A stretch of 64,000 bases of DNA from Porodaedalea pini (taxonomy: Eukaryota; Basidiomycota; Agaricomycetes; Hymenochaetales; Hymenochaetaceae): assembly GCA_002794775.1 (NCBI GenBank), contig NBAY01000032.1, positions 1-64,000 on the forward strand, in the 5' to 3' direction. The number at the start of each line of letters is the position of its first letter. Within the stretch, counting starts at the first letter, position 1. The position numbers were made by a program, and so were the translations under genes. The notes under the pieces are model-generated. The model ran no database searches and was not told the DNA's origin. It saw only the letters and a list, made by a program, of their open reading frames with translations. This document shows, one piece after another, positions 44,562-56,387 of the stretch.

Positions 44562-46799
44562 ATGGACAACAAAATGTTGACCAGGGCAAAAGCCTCTCTA
44601 CACAAGACAAAGTCTATTCGATCCCTTGTTAATCCCAAGGACCCCACCAAGTGTGAGGAGTGTAAACAGGATCTTCCCTTTCACAGTCACCAGTGTGTCA
44701 GCGGAACAGCCAAGCTATGTGTCGTTTGTGGTCGCGACAAGACCTTCAATCACAACGACGCCGTCTGTGCTCAGGTAGAAGTGAACCGGTCGGAGTGGTC
44801 ACCCGATGTCGAGGCGGACGAACATGCCGCCAAACTTCGTAAACAAGGGGATCTTCCCCCCACCCCCGATATCGAGTCGCAAAATACACTTAAACACTCG
44901 AATTCCGAGGAGGAACATAGGTCACTCCCGCCCCCCGCCCGCGTTGACAACGATGCTATGGATGACGACGATCTGTACATCCCGGACAAACACCCCAGTC
45001 AGGCCCCCCAGGTCGACAACGATATGAACGATATCGATGAACAAGAGGACCCGGCAATTGCCGAGAAGGTCAACCGTTCCTTCGCTGATCTTACTAAGGA
45101 CACCATCAATACTATTAACACGCTCATTTCCCAACCCACGTGGACGTCCGACAAGCCCTGGTACAATGATCCTGTTTGTGCCGGGTCTATCCTCACCAAC
45201 ATTGGCTCCAACCTGGTAACATGGATCAATAAATCCAACGCCCTGGACGACGAAACTACTCTCCAGAACTCAGCTAACGAAAGCCTGGAAGCCTTTCATT
45301 CCACCTACCGCATCCACTCACCCTCTTTTAAATGTGTTTTTGAGAACATTTATGTTAACAGCCAGACTATCTGCGATCAAGAAATTACTGACACTATGCA
45401 TGCTATGTCCAGATCTATCCAACATCTCTCGGCGGTTGTATCTTCCATTTTGGAAAAAACTAACACTATTGAAAAACAGCTTTCAGATGCCCCATCTTCT
45501 ATTAACCGGCCTTCGGTTCCTACTGATCTCAGTTCTAACAAAAACACCAAAATCCTTCCGGACCCGATCGGCATTTGTTTCGTTAATGATCCCAGGTTTC
45601 CGCCCCCAGCTCCTATTGTTAAACAGCACGTTCAGACCCTGAAAAACGGAAAAACAGAATATGCCGCCGCTATCGCTAAAACCCATATTCCGGGTTCTGG
45701 TTATCGTATGACCTCGGAGGGTACCATCATCGCACCTGATGGTTATGCCCACTCAGCGCATAATGCTCCTCGCGGATCCCAAACAAAAATCTACTATCCA
45801 CCGGTCGAAGCTGTTGGAGTTGACCAGGATGGTTTTACCACCGTCTCTTATGCTAAAGCTGCCCAGAAGAAACCTAAGGCTACCCCCACCAAAGTAGTCT
45901 GAATTACTGAGCAGAACCCTCAAGGGGAAATTTCAATGGTTCCAATCAATTGATCTAATGGATCGGTCAATACTTGAGTTTGTAACATCCGCCGCATTTT
46001 CTTTTCGCTTCCGGGTGACCTTGCTGTTCGCCCGTCCACTCTTTCTGTTAAAAATGCGGTTCGCGCGGGCCTTAAGGGCAACCCGCTCTTTAAACATCTC
46101 GTCATTTTGGATGTGGAATACACATCTAACAGCAACCTGCTCATTGCCTTCACTAACATCCGCTCTGACTTCGATACCCAGCACAGCACTCTAGTGACCC
46201 AACTTAATTGCATCATCAATATTTCAGGGGCTAAAGCATTTACGCCATCGCCTCAGTTCAAAATGGTTATCCCCGGTGTCCCAGTTTATGATAAGGACAC
46301 CAATCTCATCTATTCCGAGAAAGATTTGATCGAGGAGATCTCTGCTCTGCCGCAATTTGAAGGCCACGAATTTATGTTCCCGCCCCGATTCATGTCATCT
46401 ATCGAACAGCTCAATCAGCATGACTTTTGCAACGTTTCGGTGGTTCTCAAGGATGACTCCTGCCTCTGCTTTGACCACTTTTTCCTTCACAATAACAGAT
46501 CGGTCCTGATCTTCGGAGTTATTCGCCGCCTCAAAGAGATGAAAGCATGGCCAACCATTAACCAGTGCGACAACTGCCATCGCCTGGGACACCCTGCTGC
46601 GAAATGCTGCTCAGTAGCTCGCTGCGCAATTTGCTCCGAACCCCACCGGACCGCCGTACATGTCGCTAAATGCGCTCCATGCACGGCGTCCAACAACCTC
46701 CAATGTGACCATTTTGCCCATTGCATTAACTGCCAGGGTAATCACAGTGCCAGGTCATCGGAGTGTCCAGCTCGCCGTAATTATCGTTCTCCCTATTAA
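44562..46799 (+). pseudogene. LINE ORF1 (gag-like, zinc-knuckle protein), interrupted
   Basis: One reading frame from ATG 44562 to 46799, broken by TGA at 45900, 45951 and 45975. Each would be an arginine codon if CGA. The N-terminus has two cysteine/histidine clusters (CEECKQDLPFHSHQC, CVVCGRDKTFNHNDAVC). An acidic, proline-rich stretch and a coiled-coil-like middle follow. The C-terminal part has three CCHC-like knuckles: CDNCHRLGHPAAKC, CAICSEPHRTAVHVAKC and CINCQGNHSARSSEC. It presumably binds element RNA. ORF2 starts 5 bases after its stop. Confidence 0.85.
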
Positions 46800-46804
46800 T
46801 CCTT

Positions 46805-49800
46805 ATGACTGACACTATTTCCATCTTTTCTCTTAACATTCGTAATCCGGAGCCCACCTTTGATTATTTTTTACGCTCCTTTTCGTCCACGCATTTTACC
46901 CCTGACATTATTTGTTTCCAGGAGATCCCAACCATTTCTTCTACTATTCCTTCTAAAACATCTCCTTTAGGCTCACGTGTCTTTCAAATTTGCAATTCCA
47001 CTCCTTATACTATCTTCAGGCCTTCCCCTTCAGCTAAACCGTGTTGCTGCACCCTGGTGCACCCTTGCATTATTCACCGAGTCTCCTTGTATAACTCCGA
47101 CCCCCCTTCCCCAAACATTTGTGTTATCTCCATTTCTCAGGGAGACTTATCCCCTCTTCTACTTTGGAACGTCTACAATTCTCCCAGCCTACATGAATTT
47201 GAAAACCCCTTCCCTTCACTTCGACTCCCCTCTAATATCTTCACCGGGGACTTTAACCGACATTCAGAACTTTGGTCTTTTCTGGCCCAATTGGCTGACT
47301 TTTCGAGGTCGAGCGCTCTCGTTGACTGGATCAATGACAGCAGTTTAGTTGTTTGCAACCCCCCTAACCAACATACCTACTTCAATCGTTCCAACAACAC
47401 TAAAACCATTATTGACCTCGTTATCACTTCAGAGGACTTTTCCCCTTATCTCTTGGACCACATTTCTATTTCGAACCATTCTCTTGACATTCCATCTGAT
47501 CACCATCCTCTCCTTTTTTTGTTTAACGTGGATGTGATCTCCTCCCCTCCACAACCTGCCCTTCGTTCAATTTGATCTCAAGACCTACCCGTGTTCGTTG
47601 CAGAATTTTGCGAATCTAATTCCTTCCCCTTTTCATTAGCAGACATTCACACACCCAAGGCGTTGGACGACCTCCTTTTTTCATTTCAGACTTCCTTTTC
47701 CAACTTTGCCACTCTTTTCCTTAACAAAAGGAAACCGCGCTCGTATTTCGGCCCCAACACTTGGTGGTCCAAAGCGTGTTCAAAACTATATTGTGTGCAC
47801 TGTCGTAACCCCCATCCTGACTTGCGAAAATGCCTTGGCATTGAAATCACCTGAGTCAAAAATGCCTTTTTTGGCACTCGCCTTCAGCAATCTGACACTC
47901 AATCTGTCTGGCGTAATCAGTATCTGGGTACTGCTTGCCGTCGCTTCCCTATCGGGGCGCTGCGTATGGCCAACAGTTCATTCACACTAACCAAAGATGA
48001 CAAAGTGTCTCTTTTCCATGAGACGTTCTTCCCCCCCTTAACATCTACACCGGAGGTCATTCCGCTCCCTGCCCTCTGCGATTTCAGGCCCCTTACGATG
48101 AGCGACATTCATGATGCGCTCCAAGGTATCAATGAGGAAATGAGTCCTAGTAATAACCACATCTCGTACAAACACCTCGCGTTACTCATTGAACACCGTG
48201 GACAATTTTTCGTTGATCTTTTCTCTTTATGTCTTCAAATTGGCCATTTTCCTTTATCCTTCAAAACTTTGCTCGTTACCTTTATTCCAAAACCCAAACG
48301 CTCTGACTTTTCAGTTCCAAGGGCTTATCGCCCTATTACCTTGGTTGACACTATCGGCAAACTCTTCGAACGTGTTCTTTTCAATTTTTTACAACCCTTT
48401 TTCGAAACTAACAACCTTCTACCCAATGCCCAACATGGGTGTAGGAAACATCGCTCTTCCCTTACAGCTTGCTACGAACTTCTTTCCACTATTTTAACCC
48501 AACCATTTATTTTCAGTGGTGGCGATGGCATTGGAGCTGTCCTGCAGTGCCACTGCTATCTCATCACCTCTATTCTTACAGTCGACATCCAAGGATTTTT
48601 TGATAATATTTCTCATAATCGCCTTCTTAACAAACTTATCCTCTCTAACATTCACCCAAATCTCATCCACGTTCTTTCTGCCTGGCTTAGGGACAGACCA
48701 ATTTTGTTTCATTTTAACAATTTTTTTCCCACTCCTTTCATCAAACCCAATCGAGGTGTCCCTCAAGGGTCTCCACTATCCCCCCTTATTTCAGTTTTTG
48801 CCGCAGCAGATGCCATTATGGCTTACAATGTTCGTTTTGGTCCACATCACCCTTTGCTCGTGTATATGGACGATCATCTTCTTTATTCACGTTCTCTCAG
48901 CATTCAGACCAATTTAGTTCAACTCCACAACCAGTTTCAATTTCTATCCCTCCAATTTCAAGCCCTTGGCCTCTCCATTGACCCGGATGCCATCGAACTC
49001 CTTCACATTCTTCCACACTGCCAAGCAGTGCCCCTTACTTTTTGATCATTCTTACATGATTCTCCATCTTCTTCTAACGCGTTGTTATCCCTACCCAACA
49101 ACCACATCATTCCTCCTTCACACCATCTGACTTGGTTAGGCATAATTTTTTCTTACGATCTTTCACCCAGCCTTCATTTCAAAGCTCGTGCAAACAAAGC
49201 CCTATCTACCATTCATCAATGTTCCTTTTTGTTCCATCGCTCCAATGGCGCATACTTTCAATATGCCAGACTTTTATACTTTGGATTGATTCGTTCGGTC
49301 ACCATTTATGGTGCCATCCTCTTTCCTAACTCTTCACTCATTTCTACCATTCTTCATCCAACCCAGAATCGCTTTTTTCATTGCATATTTCATAAAAGTA
49401 TCAATCCGGCTGTGGCAGAATCTTTCTTGTCATGCCCACCACTTAACCTTTTCATTCGTTCTCTTTCTCAACGCTTCTTACTATCATATTTTGCCCATTC
49501 AAAACACTACCCTGTTTCAAATCAATATCTAACATCATCTCTCCTTCCCGACGTCAAAATTCTGAAATCAGTTTCCTTTCCTACCTTTACCCCAATTCAT
49601 TCTCATCTGATTATGACACCTATCCCTTCACCAGCTCAACGCAACCGTGCTATCTGTGATTTCAATTCGTTCTTTTTACACCCTCCTCCCTACCAGTACT
49701 TTATTTTTACAGATGGCTCCATCATTCCTGATGCCGACGGTACTTACAACGGTGGCCACAGATTTGTTATCATGCATGATCACAAAGAACTTGCTGTCTT

Positions 49801-50631
49801 TTCTTCAGCAGCGCACTCTCGATTGAACATCTTGTTTGAGGAGCAGGAAGCGCTCATCGCAGCCATGCATTGTATCTCCCTCCTTCTGGTGAAATGCTTC
49901 ACACCTATTCACATCCATATCGTTATGGACTTACTCAATTGCATCGAGCTCATCTTCTCCAACGACACTCGACATGCAGAATTTATCATAACTTTCTGCC
50001 GTCTTTGCGGGATTTTTCTTGCTCTCCACCACGAGGCTTCACACATCACGATCCAGTGGCTCCCCTCTCATAGAGGAGTACTGGGAATTCTAAAGCCGAT
50101 AAACTCGCAAAAGATGCCGCCACCAAACCTGATTGCGAGACCATTCCAGATTCCCTACCTAATCTGAATGCGCAAGTACAGCTCGACCTCATTTGAGACT
50201 GGAAAGCTGATATCATCAACCTTCGTGGACATCGCTCAATCCTTGAGCCATCCTCGTTTATCCTTTATCCAACGCGATCCCTTTGTCCATTTCTGAAGCT
50301 TTCCCCAAGGAAAAAGATACATCGCTCAGTTCTTTCTTGCGCCGCCAGCTTAATGCTGAACTCGCTCGATCTGCATAATCGAAACCTCGAACCCCGGTGT
50401 CCAGACCCAGCGTGCATCAAACATGATGTCCATCACATTCTTAATTGTTGCCCTTTCTTTTCACTTGTTCGAAACGGCCTCTTTCATCAACGATCCCTTC
50501 CTTTAGCGTTTGCTGATTGGTTTCGCCCAAATAATTTTCTTTTACTCTTGAAATTTGCATATTTTTCCTTCCGTCGACCACCGGACAGCATGCCCCTTTT
50601 ATCTGATTTACCACCCTCCTTTGACCTTTAG
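46805..50631 (+). pseudogene. LINE ORF2 (endonuclease, reverse transcriptase, RNase H), interrupted
   Basis: The frame opens at ATG 46805. The APE endonuclease has SLNIRNP, CFQEIP, TGDFNRHSELW and SDHHPLLF. The RT has VPRAYRPITLVDTIGKLFER, VDIQGFFDNISHNRL, RGVPQGSPLSPLIS and the YMDD catalytic box (VYMDDHLL). RNase H has FTDGSIIPDADG, EEQEALIAAMHC and QWLPSHRGVLG. A terminal CxxxC-H-H zinc cluster (CPDPACIKHDVHHILNCCP) lies at about 50400-50460. TGA codons at 47573, 47852, 49043 and 50194 interrupt the frame. A one-base loss near 50090 shifts RNase H out of GNSKADKLA-like sequence. It is non-functional. Confidence 0.87.
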
Positions 50632-50775
50632 TTACTATTCGCGTCCTTATCTTTACACACAGCCTTTCCACATCAGTCCACCCCATTTCTCGCGCGCTAC
50701 GTAGTCTTTCTCTTGTCTGTATTTTTTCCGCAACGGTTGGAGGTCTGTTAGTAGTAGATAGCAGAAGATTATAAA

Positions 50776-50786
50776 CTGAACCGCAC
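50776..50786. repeat. Target-site duplication, right copy
   Basis: CTGAACCGCAC, identical to 44483-44493, immediately follows the A-rich 3' end of the retrotransposon. Confidence 0.8.
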
Positions 50787-50938
50787 GTGACTACACGACT
50801 TCCACATTTAGAAAATTAGCTGGTTGACTGCAAGTTTTCACATATCTGTCGCTCTGAAAGCTACGCTTCTGTTTAAAATCTCGCACAGAATCTGCTGTCT
50901 CCTATCGACAGCGCTACGTCTTTGTATTCACCAAGAGA

Positions 50939-53463
50939 ATGGTGGCCTTTGACGACTCCAGCTCTGTCAAAGTCTACACAGTCAATGGCGCAGCTTCCGG
51001 CTCATCCTCATCTCTGCCAGATTGGCTTACGCGCAAGCGGGTCGCGAAGAAAGGGAAGCGTGCAGTAAGGGAGCATGTCGAGGGTACCATCGACCTCGTT
51101 CAAGAATTCGAGTTTCCGGAGGCAAGCAACAGAATAAAGACAACTAGAGACGGACATCACGCCATTGCCACGGGCGTGTACAAGCCACAGATGCGGGTCT
51201 ACGACCTCGACCAGCTCACGCTCAAGTTCGAGAGACATTCCGACGCTGAAAACGTCGACTTTATTGTGAGTAAGTATCGCTGGTTCCTTTGCAAATCTCG
51301 TTACTGAAGTTCGTCGCAGATACTTTCAGATGACTGGACTAAAACGCTTCACATCCAGGCGGACCGCTCGATCGAGTTACACACCCAAGGAGGTTTTCAC
51401 TACCGCACACGTATACCGCGCTTTGGACGGGCGATAAACTACCATTTCCCCTCATGTGACGCCCTCATCGGTGCATCCGGACCCGAGGTCTACCGCCTAA
51501 ACCTGGACCAGGGTCGTTTCCTCAGCCCGCTGGTACTAGAAGGAGAGGGAGGCGAGGAGGTAGCTGGCGTGAACGCGATTGACATTAACCCAGCGCATCA
51601 GCTGTTCGCATTTGGCGTAGAAGGAAACGGGAGTGTCGAGTTCTGGGATCCGCGTTCGCGGTCGCGAGTGGGCGTTTTGCGGCTTCCGCATAGCCAGCTC
51701 ACCGTCAATGGTTCTATCGCACCACCTCTACCGGGAGTGGATGATGAAAACGCAAGCCGAGGACTGTCTGTCACTGCTATCACTTCACGGTCAGATGGGT
51801 TGTCGTATGCCATTGGAACATCCACGGGTCATACTTTACTGTACGACATTCGGTCGCCAAGGCCTTATGCCATGAAAGACCTGGGCTACGGGTTACCAGT
51901 TAAGACCGTGTCATGGATTGAAGGCGGGAGTAGGATGGCGGGAGATGGCATGGTACTTAGCGCAGATAAGAAAGTGATCAAAATATGGAATAGAAATAAT
52001 GTACGTCCTTTCTTTTATCTTGTTTCTATCGGTTTCTTATATATGTTGGTATAGCCTGAAGGAAATTTCGCATCCATCACGCCTGCATACGACATCAACC
52101 ATGTGCACCACATTCCTGCCAGCGGACTGCTCATGCTCGCGAATGAAGGCATTCAGATGACAAGTTACTACATTCCGCAGCTTGGTCCAGCTCCACGCTG
52201 GTGTAGCTTCCTCGACAACATCACCGAGGAAATGGAAGACCAAACCGTGCGGAATGTCTACGAAGATTACAAATTCATTGAGCGCAATGAGCTCTCCAAG
52301 TGCGTTGACATTCTACCCTATTTTGAAGTTCACGCTGATCGCCCTCTTTCAGACTCGGACTGGATCACCTCGTCGGGACGCCCGCTCTCAAGCCGTACAT
52401 GCACGGATACTTCCTCTCGCTGCGTCTTTATGATGCCGCGCGTGCGATTGCAAACCCATTCGCGTACGAGGAGCATCGTGCACGGCGCGTACAAGAGAAA
52501 CTCGACAAGCTTGCGGAGAGTCGCATTCGCGCACGCAAGGACGCGCAGGCGCCGAAGGTCAACAAAGCGCTCGCGCAGCGCATCCGGAAGGACGATGAGC
52601 GTGCGGCGCGGCACGAGGAGAAGAAGAGGGAGAGGCGACAGAACCGGGCGGCAGAAGCGGAGGGCGAAGAAGACGGGGAAAAAGAACAGGATGACGTCGA
52701 GATGGAAGAAGAGGACGGCGGGAAACCTGCGAAGGCCAATCTACTCAACGATTCGCGTTTCACGGCACTCTTTGAAAATCCCGAGTTTGAGGTCGACGAG
52801 GGCAGCAGGGAATTTAATCTCCTCAACCCCTCACTCGCAGCACAGAAGCAAAAGCCGAAGACTGCAGTGGAAGAGGAGGAGGAGGAGAGCGACCGGGCCT
52901 CAAGTTCGCTTGAAGGGAGCTCAAGCAACAGCGAGGACGGAAGTGGGTCAGACGAAGACAGTAGCGACGCAGGTGATTTGGACCAATACAACCCGCGTGC
53001 CCGACCTGCAGCGCCCTCCTTCCCCTCTGCATCGCGCCGTCCCCCTCAGCAGCCGCGCATGGTGGCAGCTGCACCACAAGCAGAAGGTCGAAATGGCCAA
53101 GGGCGGTCTTCCATGCTCGGCAAGGATGCAACATTCGGGCAGCGACGTCAAGGAGTGTCAACACAAGGAAAAGGCAGGCGGCGCGCGTCCGGCGACGATG
53201 CTGGTCGCGATATGGAGATTTCATGGGTCCCACGCGAATCTTCAGGCCCAGATGACATGCTCGTTCCAGGTGGACGTGGGAAACCGAAGCGAGAGAATGG
53301 AAAGCGACGGGTCGAAAAGTTCGGTGCAGGGATGGAGCGCGGAGGCGATGACGAAGGGGAGGGTGGGCAAAGGCGGGAGCTTTCAGAGAGCGAGAGACAT
53401 GGGCGGACACGCCGGCGAAACAACGTGCGGAGTGGGAGCAAGAATGCATTTAGAGGGCTGTAG
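50939..53463 (+). CDS. ENP2: NOL10 / Enp2-like ribosome biogenesis factor
   Basis: A nucleolar WD40 protein of the small-subunit processome. Exons are 50939-51265, 51320-52000, 52055-52299 and 52353-53463 (787 residues). The N-terminus has WLTRKRVAKKGKRAVREHVE, DLVQEFEFPEASNRIKTTRD and ATGVYKPQMRVYDLDQLTLK, followed by beta-propeller repeats (e.g. NAIDINPAHQLFAFG, VEFWDPRSRSRVG, HTLLYDIRSPRP). GLLMLANEGIQMTSYYIPQL, APRWCSFLDNITEEMED and LDHLVGTPALKPYMHGYFLS are family hallmarks. The C-terminal third is a charged, acidic/basic low-complexity tail with the NUC153 motif LLNDSRFTALFENPEFEVDE. It is complete. Confidence 0.94.
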
Positions 53464-53874
53464 ACGCTGGTTCTCTTTCTTTTCTTCGTCACTATAAGAA
53501 GCCTTTTTGATCTATAAAAGTATATAACCACTAAGCTCCTTGCTTGTACTTTGACTCTTGAATATGTCAGTATTAATGCTTTGACTACTTCCGACTAACA
53601 GGAGTAATTCAATTTTTTTCCGTAGCTCAGAGTGGTGTAGTGAGCCCTACTTATAATGAAAAGGATAGAGAGTAATTATTCTTGATTATCGCCCTCGTAT
53701 TTGAATTTATGAATATTTTGGTCGATTTGAGCATTGTTTTTTCCGCGTCTGAATCAGCGGCGCGCGATGCGCGACGCGTCGGACATTCGGAAGGCCCCGG
53801 GTTTTCTGAGTCTCGCCACCTGCAAACCGTCTTTCTCTTCACGGCCGATGACGGACACGTTTCTTTCTTCAACC
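53464..53874. other. Intergenic, promoter of the 2-hydroxylase gene
   Basis: No gene was seen; it is AT-rich with a pyrimidine-rich stretch close to the next ATG. Confidence 0.4.
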
Positions 53875-55396
53875 ATGTCGAAACGTGTGCGCATTTACAC
53901 CGTCGAGGACGTTGCGGCACACAACACTCGCAGCTCGTGTTGGGTTTCGCGCAACGGCAAGGTGTATGATGTCTCAGGCTTCCTTGCCGACCATCCGGGC
54001 GGAGACGACCTCATACTCAACCACGCTGGGAGGGACGTTGGGGCTGTCATGGTGGATAAAGACGAGCATGAGCACTCGGATTCTGCGTACGAGATGCTCG
54101 ATGAGTTCATCATTGGCAAACTCTGTGAGGGAGAGGTTGTTGTCAGCGACGGTGCGCACCATCCCTTCTATTCGTGGAGTGAAAACTGAATTCGGCTTGA
54201 TGTTTCAGACTGGGTTGCGGACGATAACTTCCACCCGGAAGACACGAACTCGCTTGAAGACTTCGAGAAGAATCAGTTCCTCGATCTTCGCAAGCCTTTA
54301 ATCCGTCAAGTCTGGGAGGCAAGTTTTAGGTACGCAATTTAGGTGTTGAGTTCTGTATTTGTATTTTCTAACGTCTATGCAGCAAATCATACTACCTCAA
54401 GCAGGTTCATCAACCTCGTCACCTGCCTGAACCAGCACGACTTTTCGGTCCTGCCTACCTCGAAGTCAGGCTCCTTGTTTACTTCGAGTTGGCACCCTTT
54501 CTTACATACTATCTCCTAGGTTTTCACGCGCACGCCATGGTACGTTGTACCGATCATCTGGTTTCCGATCACCTTCAACCTCTTCCTGCGCTCCGTCGTT
54601 GCGTTTTCGCGCCCTATCCCGAACTTTGTCGTTGCACCTCTGTTCCCTTACTCTACTTCCGCCATCGCATCCATCACACCGGGTGCAATCACGAGCGTAC
54701 TAGTCTGCTTCTTTCTCGGGAACGTCATCTGGACCATCCTCGAGTACACGATGCACCGCTTCCTGTTCCACATTGACTACTACTTGCCCGACCACCCCGT
54801 TGCTATCCTCTTGCACTTCCTCCTCCATGGTATTCACCATTACGTGCCGATGGATAGGTGAGTATTTCTAGTTAGGCACCTATTTATTAATCTTGGTAGT
54901 AACATTTTTACCTTAGACTTCGTCTCGTGATGCCACCTGTGCTTTTCACAGCTTTGTCATTTCCTTTCACCCGACTCGCATATTTGCTTTTCCCAACAGC
55001 CGTGGCGAATGGTATCATTTCGGGTGCCTTCACGTTCTGTAAGGCTTTTCGTCATTTCTTTCTCACAATTGTGCGGAGTACACTCATCTACTTTTTTTGG
55101 TAGACATCCTCTATGACTGCATGCACTATGCGTAAGCATCTTACCGCATTGTTCTGACTTCGTATATTAAAGTCCTATCTTCCAGTTTGCACCATACTTC
55201 GCTTCCGGCCTACATGCGCGAGATGAAGAAATATCATCTCGCCCATCACTACAAGAACTTCGAGCTTGGGTTCGGTGTGACGAGTACGTCTTCTATTCTC
55301 TACAGCCTACCGCATCACCTTTTTTACGAGCCCCAAACATTGACCTTTACAGGCAAGATCTGGGACTATGTGTTCAATACTGTCCTTCCTGTCTGA
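53875..55396 (+). CDS. SCS7: Sphingolipid fatty acid 2-hydroxylase (Scs7-like), cytochrome b5 fused
   Basis: Hydroxylates the very-long-chain fatty acid of ceramide in the ER. Eight exons (53875-54151, 54209-54329, 54383-54464, 54520-54857, 54917-55038, 55104-55131, 55186-55283, 55353-55396) code 369 residues, with phase kept at every junction. The N-terminal cytochrome b5 domain has VSGFLADHPGGDDLI (heme His about 40) and KDEHEHSDSAYEML. The di-iron hydroxylase region follows two hydrophobic spans and shows EYTMHRFLFH, HFLLHGIHHYVPMDRLRLVM, YDCMHYALHH and KKYHLAHHYKNFELGFGVTS. These are all the expected His motifs. It ends VFNTVLPV. It is intact and a second b5-fusion lipid gene beside the desaturase. 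Confidence 0.95.
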
Positions 55397-56387
55397 ACAC
55401 CGGAGCCTCCACCTACCTTTGCCTGTCATTGAAAAGATCTTAGGTATCTACACGTTTATGTCATCCACTAGTGATATCCTTCTTTTGTAATTTATTCTTG
55501 CTTAATGGTGCTTCCGGTGGGACTGCTAGTTACATTGTCACCTCTCAGTCATATGATTTTCCTCGGTAATGTTCTTGGTTGATACGACGGTCGTTTACAT
55601 GTACCAGCGAACGACTTAGTGCAAACATGAGAAGCTCGTTGTAGATCGGAAAATCACTAGAATATGAAGAGGACCGGCTCCTCGTGCTCTGCGTTGAGGG
55701 GAATTACGGTAAGGTAGGAAGTAAATACTCGACTATGTGCCAGGGCCGTAGGTGCACTGCGTCTGAAAGATTTAGACTCCGCTTTAATGTCAGCACCGTG
55801 ACGCGGCACGACGGCCGAGTCTTTCTATGCCTTACTCTCATTGTCTCAAACCTTTCTTTTCTCTTTTTCCATCTTAGGGCTGACACCGAACCTAAAGGAC
55901 GAGAGGCCTGTACTGATCCTGACTGCTAAGACTCGCTTTTCGATATGACATAGAGCATTCGTACTACTTACTTTCTCGTCATCCTACCAATAAAAGCAAG
56001 GGATTTCAAACTTATTCCTCATCTAAGGCCGAATAGGTACAGCTAGATCTAATACTAATACGACTCCGACTCGGAGTCGGCGTGTTGGAACTCGCTGTTT
56101 TGCGATTTCTGTGCCTTATTTTCGCCCTACATTGAGACCGAATCGCTGCTGCGCAGACGACGCGCGTACCGCCTGCGCTTTCGGCATCTCGAACATCTAC
56201 TCTAACGGAGTTTAAAGGTTCTATGAATGTTGATGGAAGCGCCCGCCGAGGAGACACGTATTCGTTTGCTAAGCGAATGACCACGATGATTTCAACACTG
56301 CACGTTGATGACTGAAGAACACGAAGTTCATATTTTGCACTCGGCTCCGTCTTTATCCTTTCCGCCCAGTTCTCAGCAGTCTCTAAG
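55397..56387. other. Intergenic stretch without recognised gene
   Basis: No gene was seen. A short palindrome ACTCCGACTCGGAGT lies near 56062. The minus-strand frame about 56012-56340 has no recognisable similarity. Confidence 0.45.

Larger units (their letters stand above)
44494..50775 (+). mobile_element. Full-length non-LTR (LINE) retrotransposon, decayed
   Basis: About 6.3 kb between two exact copies of CTGAACCGCAC. A short 5' leader is followed by a gag-like ORF1 with zinc knuckles, an ORF2 with APE endonuclease, reverse transcriptase and RNase H, then a 3' tail ending AGATTATAAA. There are no long terminal repeats. The domain order (gag-like CCHC, APE, RT, RNH) fits the I/Tad1-type groups of fungal LINEs; the clade is inference. 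Both ORFs are interrupted by in-frame TGA codons and by frameshifts, so it is inactive. Presence of both ends shows it inserted as a full-length copy. Confidence 0.88.

Noticed and set aside
53148..53531. Minus-strand frame opposite the NOL10 tail
   Set aside because: Antisense of the low-complexity charged tail; no independent support.
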